From Alphaproteobacteria bacterium UBA6544 (GTDB taxonomy: Bacteria > Pseudomonadota > Alphaproteobacteria > UBA8366): a DNA stretch of 8,487 nt. Shown one piece after another: positions 1 to 5,667 of the stretch. The stretch covers positions 1,591 through 10,077 of the forward strand of contig DJKK01000117.1 in assembly GCA_002434595.1 (NCBI GenBank). The letters are read 5' to 3'. Below the pieces are notes generated by a model. It saw only the letters and a list, made by a program, of their open reading frames with translations. It made no database searches and had not been told where the DNA came from. Each line of letters starts with the position of its first letter. Within the stretch, counting starts at the first letter, position 1. The position numbers were made by a program, and so were the translations under genes.

Positions 1-44
1 TGGGATCCAGTACACGAAATCCCAATTTACAGGACGTGTAAGAA

Positions 45-116
45 GCACCGGGCAGGAAAAAGGAGGTTGGGGACCTGCCCGGCGCATTGATCTGCCGTGA
101 ACCTCCGCGGAGAGGT
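45..116 (+). other. Possible structured RNA or nested inverted repeats
   Basis: A perfect 9-bp inverted repeat, CCGGGCAGG at 48-56 and CCTGCCCGG at 74-82, encloses a 17-nt loop that carries AGGAGG. Part of that loop (GGAGGTT, 62-68) is complementary to AACCTCC at 100-106. The latter can instead take part in a local hairpin, ACCTC 101-105 with GAGGT 112-116. Two mutually exclusive folds are thus possible. No T-run follows, so it is not a standard terminator, and no good ORF starts just downstream. It matches no riboswitch or RNA family I know. Confidence 0.25.
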
Positions 117-245
117 TAAAACCGACAGACTACACGTTCTACGGCCCCGAAACGATCCTAGATTGCGGCAGTTTGACACGTCTGTTAATGAATTGACGCG
201 TTATCCTTATCTGCAAAAAAGCAGATTACATCTATCAGAACTTTA

Positions 246-443
246 ATGAATGCGCCATCTACAACGGCGTAGATTCACACCTTCTGCGCGCAAGCACATT
301 ACGAACAGATCCCGCGTGACATCTATTCTGCCTATCAGCGCGGTGACCGCTTCCAGGCCGTCGTGTTGTCGGCGCAGCGTGCGTTGTTCAGTGAGAAATT
401 ACACGGAGATCAAGAAAACGTTGGAGCGGATCAATCTATTTGA
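246..443 (+). pseudogene. Short ORF interrupted by in-frame TAG, function unknown
   Basis: Starting at ATG 246, the frame reads eight codons, meets TAG at 270-272, and then runs open to TGA at 441-443. The downstream part (273-440, 56 codons) has a protein-like composition, with stretches such as AHYEQIPRDIYSAYQRGD followed by an Ala/Val/Leu-rich helix. This looks more like real protein than the overlapping Arg/Ser-rich frame at 250-483. A single CAG-to-TAG change (Gln) would explain the stop. No Shine-Dalgarno sequence precedes the ATG. I do not recognise the family. It could be a decayed gene of about 65 codons or a fragment of a longer one. Confidence 0.35.
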
Positions 444-633
444 CACCGCTCCAACAAGCCAAAACCGCAATCTTAGTCCATAACAAGAACACAGCAAAAG
501 AGTATTCCGACAAGCGTAATGGCGACGAGTTAAGAAATACATGGGTCAGGGCGCGATGCAAGCGGCATACAAACCGTGGCTATCGTCCCCCACCTGTGGC
601 TGAGTTTTCTTGATGATTGCCTTGGGAAAGGCC

Positions 634-771
634 TTATGTCCCGGTCTTCTTGTCTTTCGTTTCGCTATCTGTCGTGTGCGTGTGATTGCCTCCCATGCAA
701 CCACCGGCGACTGCTGGGGCGGTTGAAAGAGAGAATGTGACGAGTCCTAACAACAATACAAACGTCTTCAT
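634..771 (-). CDS. Small secreted peptide, 45 aa, function unknown
   Basis: The start chosen is the ATG at 769-771, because AAGGAGA lies about 7 nt upstream of it. The same frame could extend to an ATG at 852, but that adds a polar stretch ahead of an otherwise classic signal peptide. Residues 1-22 form the signal (MKTF, then a Leu/Val/Phe core ending in APAVA). Cleavage after Ala22 would leave a 23-residue mature peptide starting GGCMGG, with His30 and His32 and a Thr/Lys/Asp-rich tail. Cys25 sits in a poor lipobox (A-G-G-C), so lipidation is possible but doubtful. A Cys plus an HxH motif could bind metal; that is inference only. A short stem-loop (619-623 with 628-632) lies directly beyond the stop codon. 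No family recognised. Confidence 0.65.
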   Translation of the reverse strand: MKTFVLLLGLVTFSLSTAPAVAGGCMGGNHTHTTDSETKDKKTGT

Positions 772-1020
772 TGGCCATCTCCTTATTTCAGACTGAATAC
801 GGACGAAACTGCGCGTCAGATTACCGGGCTCGCCAGGCTGAAATTCATGCACTTGCTTGATGATGAGCTGACGACTTCGGGTGTTATAATGCCGGTGACA
901 AGGATCGACGGAAACGCCGCGACGGCGGCATGCCGGGGCCGGTGACCCAGTGGTTGACGGCTCTCTATTGGGAGAAGCAAGGCGACCCAGATTGGTCGAC
1001 CGCGATCAACTGATCGAGCG
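772..1020. other. Spacer downstream of the GMC gene
   Basis: This 249-bp stretch separates the GMC stop codon from the small secreted gene on the same strand. A plus-strand frame (867-1013, ATG at 930) is open and has plausible amino-acid content (for example TQWLTALYWEKQGDPDW), but it lacks a ribosome binding site and runs against both flanking genes. It may be a remnant of another gene. I see no clear terminator. Confidence 0.3.
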
Positions 1021-2646
1021 TCACGTGCGGTCAAGCGCTTCCTCGCGACGTCCCAGAATAAGATCAGCGCCCTTTTCCGCAATTGCGATCGTCGACGCGA
1101 ATGTATTCGCCGACGGCAGCATGGGCATAATCGAAGCGTCGACGACCCGCAGACTTTCCACACCGTGAATCCTCAATTCGTCATCGACTACGGTGCCTCG
1201 GCTGGTCGCCGGGCCCATGCGGCAGGTACCTACCAGGTGATATCCGGTGTTGCCGCGCCGGCGCGCAAAATCTAGCAATTCGTCATCGCTGTGCACTTCG
1301 GCGCCAGGCAACGTTTCACGTTCGAAATAGAGGGCTAGTTCGGCGCTGTTGAACAAGGCCCGCACCAGCCGCAGTCCGGCGAGGGTGATCCTTTGGTCTG
1401 CCTCGGCAGCCAGATAGTTTGGCTGTACGATGGGATGGTCGGCGGGATCGCGAGAGACCGCACGCACAAAGCCCGAACTTTCCGGGCGGGGTTGAGCAGC
1501 ACCGCAGGTCATGCCCGGATGGTCGTCGAGAACGTAGACCTTGCCTTCCATGTAACTGCCGGGCGTGAACAGGATGCGCAGGTCGGCATCGTGTAGGTCG
1601 GAGTGGGATTTGCCATGGACGAAGCCGATGGTCGGGCACAATGCCAGCACGCTTGGCATGCCCAATACCCATTTAGCGACTTCGAGCGGAAGGCGCGGCC
1701 AGCGTCCGGCTTCGTTAATCGTCACCACGTTGCGCGCCCGCGCGGTCATACGTACCGAATAGTGGTCGCGCAGGTTCTCGCCAACGCCCGACAGAGCAAC
1801 GCGGACGGGCACCCCGAGTTGCTTGAGCAGATCTCCGGGACCAATTCCTGAGAGCTGCAATATTTTGGGTGAATTGATTGCACCCGCACTGATAATGATT
1901 TCGCGCTGCGCTCTTACCGTCTGCTCGTGGCCGTTACCGTCGCGGTAGCGCACGCCGGTGGCCTTCCGGCCTTCCAGGACGATTTCTACGACCTGAGCCC
2001 GGGTACGCAGCGATGTCGAGCGGCGGCGGAGTGCCGGGCGCAGGAAGGCCTTCGCGGCGCTCACCCGCTTGCCGTCGTGAATGTAACGCTGAAAGTATCC
2101 GGTGCCGAACTGTACGCCGGCGTTGTAGTCCGGAATACGTGGTATCCCCATCCCCTCGGCAGCGGCAATGAAGGCTTCGGCGAGAGGATTGAGCCAGTCG
2201 ATATCGGTGATCGGAAGCTCGCCTCGGCGCCCGCGAAAGCGGTCGTCGCCAGGGCCGAAGCGTCGCTCGGAGCGCATGAAGTAGGGCATAAGGTCCTCGA
2301 ACCCCCAGCCACGGTTGCCCATTTGCGCCCAGGTATCGAAGTCGGCAGCCTGGCCGCGGTTATAGACCATGCCGTTAATTGAACTCGATCCGCCGACAAC
2401 TTTGCCTTGGGGAATGGAGACGCTGCGGCCATCTAGCGCTGCCGAGGGCTCGGTGACGAAAGGCCAGACGAACCGGTCGCCGTAGAGGGTTTTGACGAAG
2501 CCGGCCGGAATGGAAATAAGCGGATGCCGGTCTTGCCCGCCTGCCTCGAGAATACACACGCTTGCCGCGTCCGCGTCGCTGAGCCGGTTTGCGAGCACGC
2601 ATCCTGCGGCACCCGCGCCGACGATCACATAATCGAATGTGTCCAC
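1021..2646 (-). CDS. GMC family FAD-dependent oxidoreductase (choline/alcohol dehydrogenase-like)
   Basis: This is a complete 541-aa member of the glucose-methanol-choline family, which oxidises an alcohol to an aldehyde or ketone using FAD. The N-terminal Rossmann motif is GAGAAG at residues 10-15, followed by the acidic ribose-binding segment LEAGG (33-37). GMC signature 1 lies around 81-104 (GKVVGGSSSINGMVYNRG), and signature 2 at about 255-269 (GAINSPKILQLSGIG). The C-terminal domain carries the expected catalytic pair, His470 (GYHLVGTCRMG) and Asn513 (SANT). Length is normal and no signal peptide or membrane segment is seen. Translation starts at GTG (2644-2646), preceded by AAGGGA about 5 nt upstream. 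It resembles BetA and AlkJ-type enzymes, but the substrate cannot be fixed from sequence. No betaine genes lie beside it. An IS3 remnant ends some 22-26 bp upstream, so its original promoter may be gone. Confidence 0.93.
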   Translation of the reverse strand: MDTFDYVIVGAGAAGCVLANRLSDADAASVCILEAGGQDRHPLISIPAGFVKTLYGDRFVWPFVTEPSAALDGRSVSIPQGKVVGGSSSINGMVYNRGQAADFDTWAQMGNRGWGFEDLMPYFMRSERRFGPGDDRFRGRRGELPITDIDWLNPLAEAFIAAAEGMGIPRIPDYNAGVQFGTGYFQRYIHDGKRVSAAKAFLRPALRRRSTSLRTRAQVVEIVLEGRKATGVRYRDGNGHEQTVRAQREIIISAGAINSPKILQLSGIGPGDLLKQLGVPVRVALSGVGENLRDHYSVRMTARARNVVTINEAGRWPRLPLEVAKWVLGMPSVLALCPTIGFVHGKSHSDLHDADLRILFTPGSYMEGKVYVLDDHPGMTCGAAQPRPESSGFVRAVSRDPADHPIVQPNYLAAEADQRITLAGLRLVRALFNSAELALYFERETLPGAEVHSDDELLDFARRRGNTGYHLVGTCRMGPATSRGTVVDDELRIHGVESLRVVDASIMPMLPSANTFASTIAIAEKGADLILGRREEALDRT

Positions 2647-2667
2647 ATGCGTCCCTTTACAATAGCT

Positions 2668-2920
2668 TGACTGGACCCCACGAAGTGACCCAGTAGGTTA
2701 GTTAGTGCATGGTTCTTTTATGGTCCAACGGCACGATGCTCTCCGGTGCTGGTGGTCGGTATCCAAGCGCGCTGTGGGGCCTGAACGTGTTGTAGTGTTT
2801 GCGCCATTCCTCGATGACAGTTTGAGCTTTCTTCAGACTGTAAAAGATTTCACCGTTTAGAACTTCGTCGCGGAACTTGGCATTGAAGCTCTCACAGTAT
2901 CCGTTCTCCCATGGTGAAGC
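2668..2920 (-). mobile_element. Truncated IS3-family insertion sequence (3' end only)
   Basis: Only the distal part of an IS3-family element is left: the C-terminal end of the transposase and the sequence to one end of the element. The outer end is probably at 2668-2672, where the plus strand reads TGACTGGACCCC, a G/C-run terminal sequence beginning with TG as IS3-family ends do; the exact base is uncertain. The inner boundary is near 2920-2938, where similarity to transposase stops and a stop codon soon appears in frame. The other end, orfA and most of orfB are missing. The element lies directly upstream of the GMC gene in the same orientation. Confidence 0.8.
2702..2920 (-). pseudogene. IS3-family transposase OrfB, C-terminal fragment
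   Basis: Read on the minus strand, this encodes about 72 residues ending at TAA (2702-2704). It starts with ASPWENGYCESFNAKFRDE, which holds the third catalytic acidic residue of the DDE integrase core (Glu in the WENGYCES motif). It then continues through the familiar HYNTFRPHSALGYRPPAPE tail of the IS3/IS407-like OrfB proteins. The first two catalytic Asp residues and the N-terminal helix-turn-helix are absent, because the reading frame is lost upstream of 2920 and hits TAG at 2942-2944. The product cannot be active. Confidence 0.9.
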
Positions 2921-2963
2921 ATCACGATAGCAGCGACACTGCTATTACCGCCAGGATGTCTGA

Positions 2964-3368
2964 CGGCCGCTTTTAACGTGGTCGGGGCAGGGGCCTCGGC
3001 TGTCCTGCGCCGACTTTGATTATAGGGGCGCCGAGAAGGGCGAGCCCGTCATCGTAACCTCACCAAACGAAGCCTATTCGAAAGAGCTACAGGCTGCCGC
3101 AGCCGCGGAGATGAAATCGTTAACTGTCCATGTCCACGGGACACGGTGATCGTTGCGCATTATTCAGCCGTAAAACACATGGTGATTGATCACGGAGATC
3201 TGCGTCAGCGGATCAAAGCTGAGCGTGAAAAAGATTGACGATTACGATTGGGCTGAGGACGCGATCGCGTCCTATGCGGTAGTGATCAAGACGCTCCGGG
3301 AGCGCTATCTCGAGGAACGTCTGCCAAGTGAAAGCGCGAAGGAATGGCTCGAAAGAACGGGCCAATAG
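2964..3368 (+). pseudogene. Decayed coding sequence with two frameshifts, function unknown
   Basis: Three overlapping open segments read as one protein if two single-base shifts are allowed. Frame A (2964-3146) includes GEPVIVTSPNEAYSKELQ. Frame B (3146 to about 3230) includes VIVAHYSAVKHMVIDHGDL. Frame C (about 3228-3368) includes DDYDWAEDAIASYAVVIK and ends WLERTGQ then TAG. The A-to-B step fits loss of one base near 3140-3147. The B-to-C step fits gain of one A in the five-A run at 3228-3232. The ATG at 3186 opens frame C alone, but it has no ribosome binding site and its first residues are out of character, so I do not take it as a true start. The 5' end may be missing, since the IS remnant lies next to it. 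The family is not recognised. The last 30 coding bases recur at 5031-5060. Confidence 0.55.
3331..3360 (+). repeat. 30-bp direct repeat, copy 1
   Basis: Matches 5031-5060 in 29 of 30 positions, differing only at the fifth base (C here, T there). This copy is the 3' coding end of the 2964-3368 remnant and encodes SAKEWLERT. Similarity stops sharply on both sides. Confidence 0.9.
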
Positions 3369-3504
3369 AGGTCTTTAACTTTCCTATGCAACTCCATGCT
3401 TTCGGGTGCCGAAGAATTTCTACAAAAATTTAAATAAGTCATTTATTTATTTTAGTTAACAAAGTCCCGTATGGGTGACTGAGCAGGGAATTTCCTCCAT
3501 CAAG

Positions 3505-4068
3505 TTACAAATACTGTGGCAACAGACCCCATCCGGCCTCGTCGAGGAATCCTTGTTCGCGGGAAGTGAGAGCGTTTTGGTCCGGAAGTTTTGCGATAAT
3601 TCTTTGAGCGGTGGCCGGCCCACAGCCTTTGATACTGACTAGCTCTTCATACAGCTCATCGGAGCTATTCGGCCAATTTTTGACCATTTCTTGATAGATC
3701 ATGTCGTCTACCACCGCCCATGAAGCTGCGACCTTCGCTTCCTGTCGAGAGGGCAGAGTATCGTCTGCTTTGTTGGCACAGACATAGAGATGGCAGCTGA
3801 CAAATATGAGTGGGAGACCAATGCCGATACCTGCGGCAACGAAACCAACTCGAAAGGCGGATGCGAGGTTTCCGAACTCACGCAAACTGATGTCGCCACT
3901 AAGTCTGCCCTCGATAGAGCCAAACGTCGAAAGAAGCCACTCAAAGAAGCCGAGACCTCCCAACAAGGCGTGCGAAAATAGAAACCCAACTGCAAAAGAG
4001 AACCCGGCAATGAGAAACACCGGTAGCAGCTCACCGAACTGTTTAGATGCAAATGAATAGTCAATCAT
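3505..4068 (-). CDS. Membrane protein with C-terminal helix-hairpin-helix motif
   Basis: A 187-aa protein with two hydrophobic segments, about residues 14-47 (LLPVFLIAGFSFAVGFLF onward, long enough for one or two helices) and 72-97 (VGFVAAGIGIGLPLIFVSC). A charged cytoplasmic-looking region follows from about 100 onward. Residues 142-160 contain LVSIKGCGPATAQRIIAKL, a good helix-hairpin-helix of the kind that contacts the DNA backbone in a sequence-independent way; the GxG turn is intact. The tail is acidic and ends GLLPQYL. ComEA proteins also join a membrane anchor to HhH motifs, but they have two HhH motifs and one N-terminal anchor, so this is not a clear ComEA. Role unknown. No convincing Shine-Dalgarno precedes ATG 4068, and it is transcribed away from the short ORF at 4123 across 54 bp. 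Confidence 0.75.
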   Translation of the reverse strand: MIDYSFASKQFGELLPVFLIAGFSFAVGFLFSHALLGGLGFFEWLLSTFGSIEGRLSGDISLREFGNLASAFRVGFVAAGIGIGLPLIFVSCHLYVCANKADDTLPSRQEAKVAASWAVVDDMIYQEMVKNWPNSSDELYEELVSIKGCGPATAQRIIAKLPDQNALTSREQGFLDEAGWGLLPQYL

Positions 4069-4122
4069 AGGCTATTTGAACTTTTCTATATCCTTGCATA
4101 GGAGCTTAACGCCCCCCTAACC

Positions 4123-4320
4123 ATGATCAAGTCACGCCTCGGCGCCACCGGCGACATCGAGATGGTCCTCGATGCAGCCGAACAAATGAATGCCGAGAGT
4201 GACTGGAGCCTTACGTGGTTGCGTGACATCGTCCGCAACTACCTGACCTGGCTGGTCGAGAACGAAACGTCGGACAAAGACTGTGCCAAGTTCAACAAGC
4301 AAATGAGCGTCCCGGGATAG
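4123..4320 (+). CDS. Short ORF, 65 aa, unknown; possibly a remnant
   Basis: The ORF encodes an acidic, mostly helical-looking soluble peptide (for example LGATGDIEMVLDAAEQMN, then WSLTWLRDIVRNYLTWLVEN). No signal or membrane segment is seen. An AGGAG lies about 19 nt before the ATG, too far to act well as a ribosome binding site. After the TAG at 4318-4320 the same frame stays open for 19 more codons, with protein-like content (VDDYEITPPEGIAPDAFAI) and a second TAG at 4378-4380. The original gene may therefore have ended there and been cut short by a nonsense change. Base composition is richer in G+C than that of the membrane protein gene next to it. I do not recognise the family. Confidence 0.4.
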   Translation: MIKSRLGATGDIEMVLDAAEQMNAESDWSLTWLRDIVRNYLTWLVENETSDKDCAKFNKQMSVPG

Positions 4321-4630
4321 GTCGACGATTACGAGATTACTCCACCAGAAGGCATCGCCCCAGACGCGTTTGCGATCTAGGAGTATCAGGCGCCGATCAA
4401 GGCGTCGTCAATATGCCGTGTAGCATGCCACGGGATCGTATCCGATCAGCCATTGCGGGAGCATGTGTTGAGATAGGGGGGCGTGAAACGGGTCACGGTA
4501 CACGAGGCGGGCTTATCGCGGGCCTCGACATCTTGGCACGTGCATGGCTTTGATGATCGAATAGAATTTCAGAAGTTTAATTCGACGGAGTGTCAAAACT
4601 TCTGAGTATCGACTTTGGCGAGGTGGAAAT
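4321..4630. other. Spacer with possible coding debris
   Basis: No convincing gene lies here. The first 60 bases continue the frame of the preceding short ORF past its TAG. A 46-codon plus-strand ORF (4413-4553) has coding-like content (CVEIGGRETGHGTRGGL, then IAGLDILARAW) but no ribosome binding site and no family I recognise; it may be another gene fragment. The last part holds the inverted repeat at 4569-4605 and the leader of the secreted protein gene. Confidence 0.4.
4569..4605. promoter_or_regulatory. 10-bp inverted repeat upstream of the secreted protein gene
   Basis: TCAGAAGTTT at 4569-4578 and AAACTTCTGA at 4596-4605 are perfect inverted copies separated by 17 bp. The second arm ends 25 bp before the ATG at 4631. 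The spacing puts the arm centres about 27 bp apart, so this could be a split operator or, in RNA, a hairpin in the 5' leader. No T-run follows the second arm, which argues against a terminator. No clear -35/-10 pair is seen with it. Confidence 0.4.
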
Positions 4631-5014
4631 ATGAAGCAAATAGTGATTTTCTTGGTGGCCTTAGCGATTTTGACAGGCACGGTCTTCTCGCCAAATGAAG
4701 CAAGAGCGGCGACGGCACTCTTGCGCTGTAAACTTCAGACTGACCCAAATCCATTCGACCCACGATATTTCGGGCTTGGGATAACAAAGGGATGGTTTGA
4801 CCATAAATACGCCTATCAAGGGTATAAGAAAAAAAAGGGCCCAGTTAAGGACCATGGCCATAAACTAGAACTTTTAGGATTAAAGTTTGTGGACGGCAGG
4901 GTCTTTATCGAGAAACTGCCAGAGGACAAGGTCCTGCGCAGGGGCCGAATGCAATACTATTTTAAGGGTCACCCACAATTTATTTGTGAGAGTTTCAGCG
5001 AGCGCATCCCATAA
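4631..5014 (+). CDS. Secreted protein of 127 aa, function unknown
   Basis: Residues 1-26 form a clear Sec signal peptide: MKQ, a core of Ile/Val/Leu/Ala, then NEARA with likely cleavage after Ala26. The mature part is about 100 residues, basic, and contains two cysteines (Cys33 and Cys119) that could form one disulfide near the two ends. It has aromatic and Lys-rich stretches (HKYAYQGYKKKKG at 58-70). The start is supported by AGGTGG at 4621-4626, four bases ahead of the ATG. The gene stands alone and converges on the monooxygenase gene at 5073. The upstream inverted repeat (4569-4605) may control it. I do not recognise a domain; a small periplasmic or secreted protein is the safest description. 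Confidence 0.75.
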   Translation: MKQIVIFLVALAILTGTVFSPNEARAATALLRCKLQTDPNPFDPRYFGLGITKGWFDHKYAYQGYKKKKGPVKDHGHKLELLGLKFVDGRVFIEKLPEDKVLRRGRMQYYFKGHPQFICESFSERIP

Positions 5015-5030
5015 GCTCAATATAAGGATC

Positions 5031-5060
5031 AAAGTGCGAAGGAATGGCTCGAAAGAACGG
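5031..5060 (+). repeat. 30-bp direct repeat, copy 2
   Basis: Second copy of 3331-3360 with one mismatch. In the matching frame it encodes SAKEWLERT followed by Val and TGA, so it keeps the reading frame and a stop just after it, like the 3' end of the gene it copies. It lies 16 bp after the stop of the secreted protein gene and has no other coding role there. Confidence 0.9.
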
Positions 5061-5072
5061 TCTGACATTAAA

Positions 5073-5375
5073 TTAAATTATCACTTCGAAACCTTCAAAC
5101 TCAGGGTGTTCTAAATACACATCGTTGTGTTGACCGGCTCCTTTGTGCGCCTGCCGAAAGGCTTCGGATTTTGTCCAATTTAAAAAATCGTTCTCAGATT
5201 TCCAAACACTGTGTGACGCGTAAAGTGTGTATGTTTCGTGTTTTTTTCCTTTTACTAAATGAAATTCCTTAAAGCCGGGCACACGATCCAAATGTGAATC
5301 GCGCTCTTTCCAAATTTTTTCGAATTCATTTTCTTTTCCGGGACAAATTTTAAACCGATTCATTGCTATGTACAT
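5073..5375 (-). CDS. Antibiotic biosynthesis monooxygenase (ABM) / IsdG-HmoA-like protein
   Basis: A 100-aa protein of the dimeric ferredoxin-like ABM fold, which spans heme-degrading monooxygenases (IsdG, HmoA) and cofactor-free quinol oxygenases. The layout is typical: a beta start MYIAMNRF, helix 1 with ENEFEKIWKERDSHLDRVPG, a central strand (YTLYASHSVW), then helix WTKSEAFRQAHKGAG. Asn6, Trp67 and His77 sit at or next to the positions of the Asn-Trp-His triad of staphylococcal IsdG (7, 67 and 77), which favours heme binding. Without heme-uptake genes nearby this remains inference. The start is ATG 5375, with GGAG about 9 nt before it. The gene is AT-rich and Lys-rich compared with its neighbours, suggesting a different origin. 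It converges with the secreted protein gene 58 bp away. Confidence 0.85.
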   Translation of the reverse strand: MYIAMNRFKICPGKENEFEKIWKERDSHLDRVPGFKEFHLVKGKKHETYTLYASHSVWKSENDFLNWTKSEAFRQAHKGAGQHNDVYLEHPEFEGFEVII

Positions 5376-5667
5376 TCCAGTACACTCCAGTTGATTACGG
5401 TACGCACCTTAATCGAAATTATCGTACAAGGTTAGGAAGTTCTTCGTGCAACCCCATGCGTTATCATTCCAGTTAAAAATTTCTAACCTTTCCGTAAACC
5501 GTTGACGTTATCGAAATATTACATCCCTAAAGGGGCCATAAGGTGTCTTTCAAATTATTGATATTATTAGATAATATAGAATGTTAGACAATCTTATTGG
5601 TAAGGTTAGACGATTTTGTTCCTGTTTTAGACATTACCGCTCTTTTTATATTTAACCCGCTGCGCCA
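5376..5667. other. AT-rich spacer with small repeats
   Basis: No gene is visible. The stretch carries AAGGTTAG at 5428-5435 and 5602-5609 on the plus strand and inverted at 5483-5490; the last two copies agree over nine bases, AAGGTTAGA. There is a perfect 7-bp AT dyad (5561-5577) and a small GTACG/CGTAC inverted pair (5400-5404 and 5423-5427) about 25-50 bp upstream of the monooxygenase start. These may be protein binding sites for that gene, but none fits a consensus I can name. Confidence 0.4.
5561..5577. promoter_or_regulatory. AT-rich dyad, possible binding site
   Basis: ATATTAT and ATAATAT flank a TAG centre, a perfect 7-bp inverted repeat in AT-rich non-coding DNA. It lies about 190 bp upstream of the monooxygenase start on one side and 90 bp before the broken ORF on the other. 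It could be an operator, but AT-rich dyads also arise by chance in such sequence. Confidence 0.25.

Larger units (their letters stand above)
1..633. other. Gene-poor stretch with a short broken ORF
   Basis: No intact gene with a credible start and ribosome binding site is visible here. The stretch holds a possible RNA fold at 45-116, an AT-richer spacer (about 160-245) and a short plus-strand ORF broken by TAG (246-443). The remainder up to the small secreted gene gives only short open frames that match nothing I recognise. One of these, near 516-612 on the plus strand, is rich in Arg and Pro. Confidence 0.5.

Noticed and set aside
250..483. 77-aa plus-strand frame at the left edge
   Set aside because: Rich in Arg, Ser and Thr with no motif; the overlapping frame broken by TAG looks more like protein.
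772..852. Upstream extension of the small secreted gene to ATG 852 (72 aa)
   Set aside because: It would put a polar, Arg-rich stretch before a complete signal peptide, whereas a strong ribosome binding site sits at the internal ATG 771.
816..1163. 115-aa minus-strand open frame overlapping the 3' end of the GMC gene
   Set aside because: It overlaps the conserved C-terminus of the GMC enzyme in another frame, is rich in Arg/Ser and has no family features.
1927..2382. 151-aa plus-strand open frame
   Set aside because: It lies entirely antisense to the GMC gene; long antisense frames are common in GC-rich genes, and its content is not protein-like.
3186..3368. A separate 60-aa gene starting at ATG 3186
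   Set aside because: No ribosome binding site, and its first residues are antisense to sense in an overlapping frame (3146-3238) that reads better; the 3' part fits a frameshifted remnant.
3708..4064. 118-aa minus-strand frame inside the membrane protein gene
   Set aside because: It is an out-of-frame reading of the same strand; the membrane protein frame has coherent hydrophobic segments and the HhH motif.
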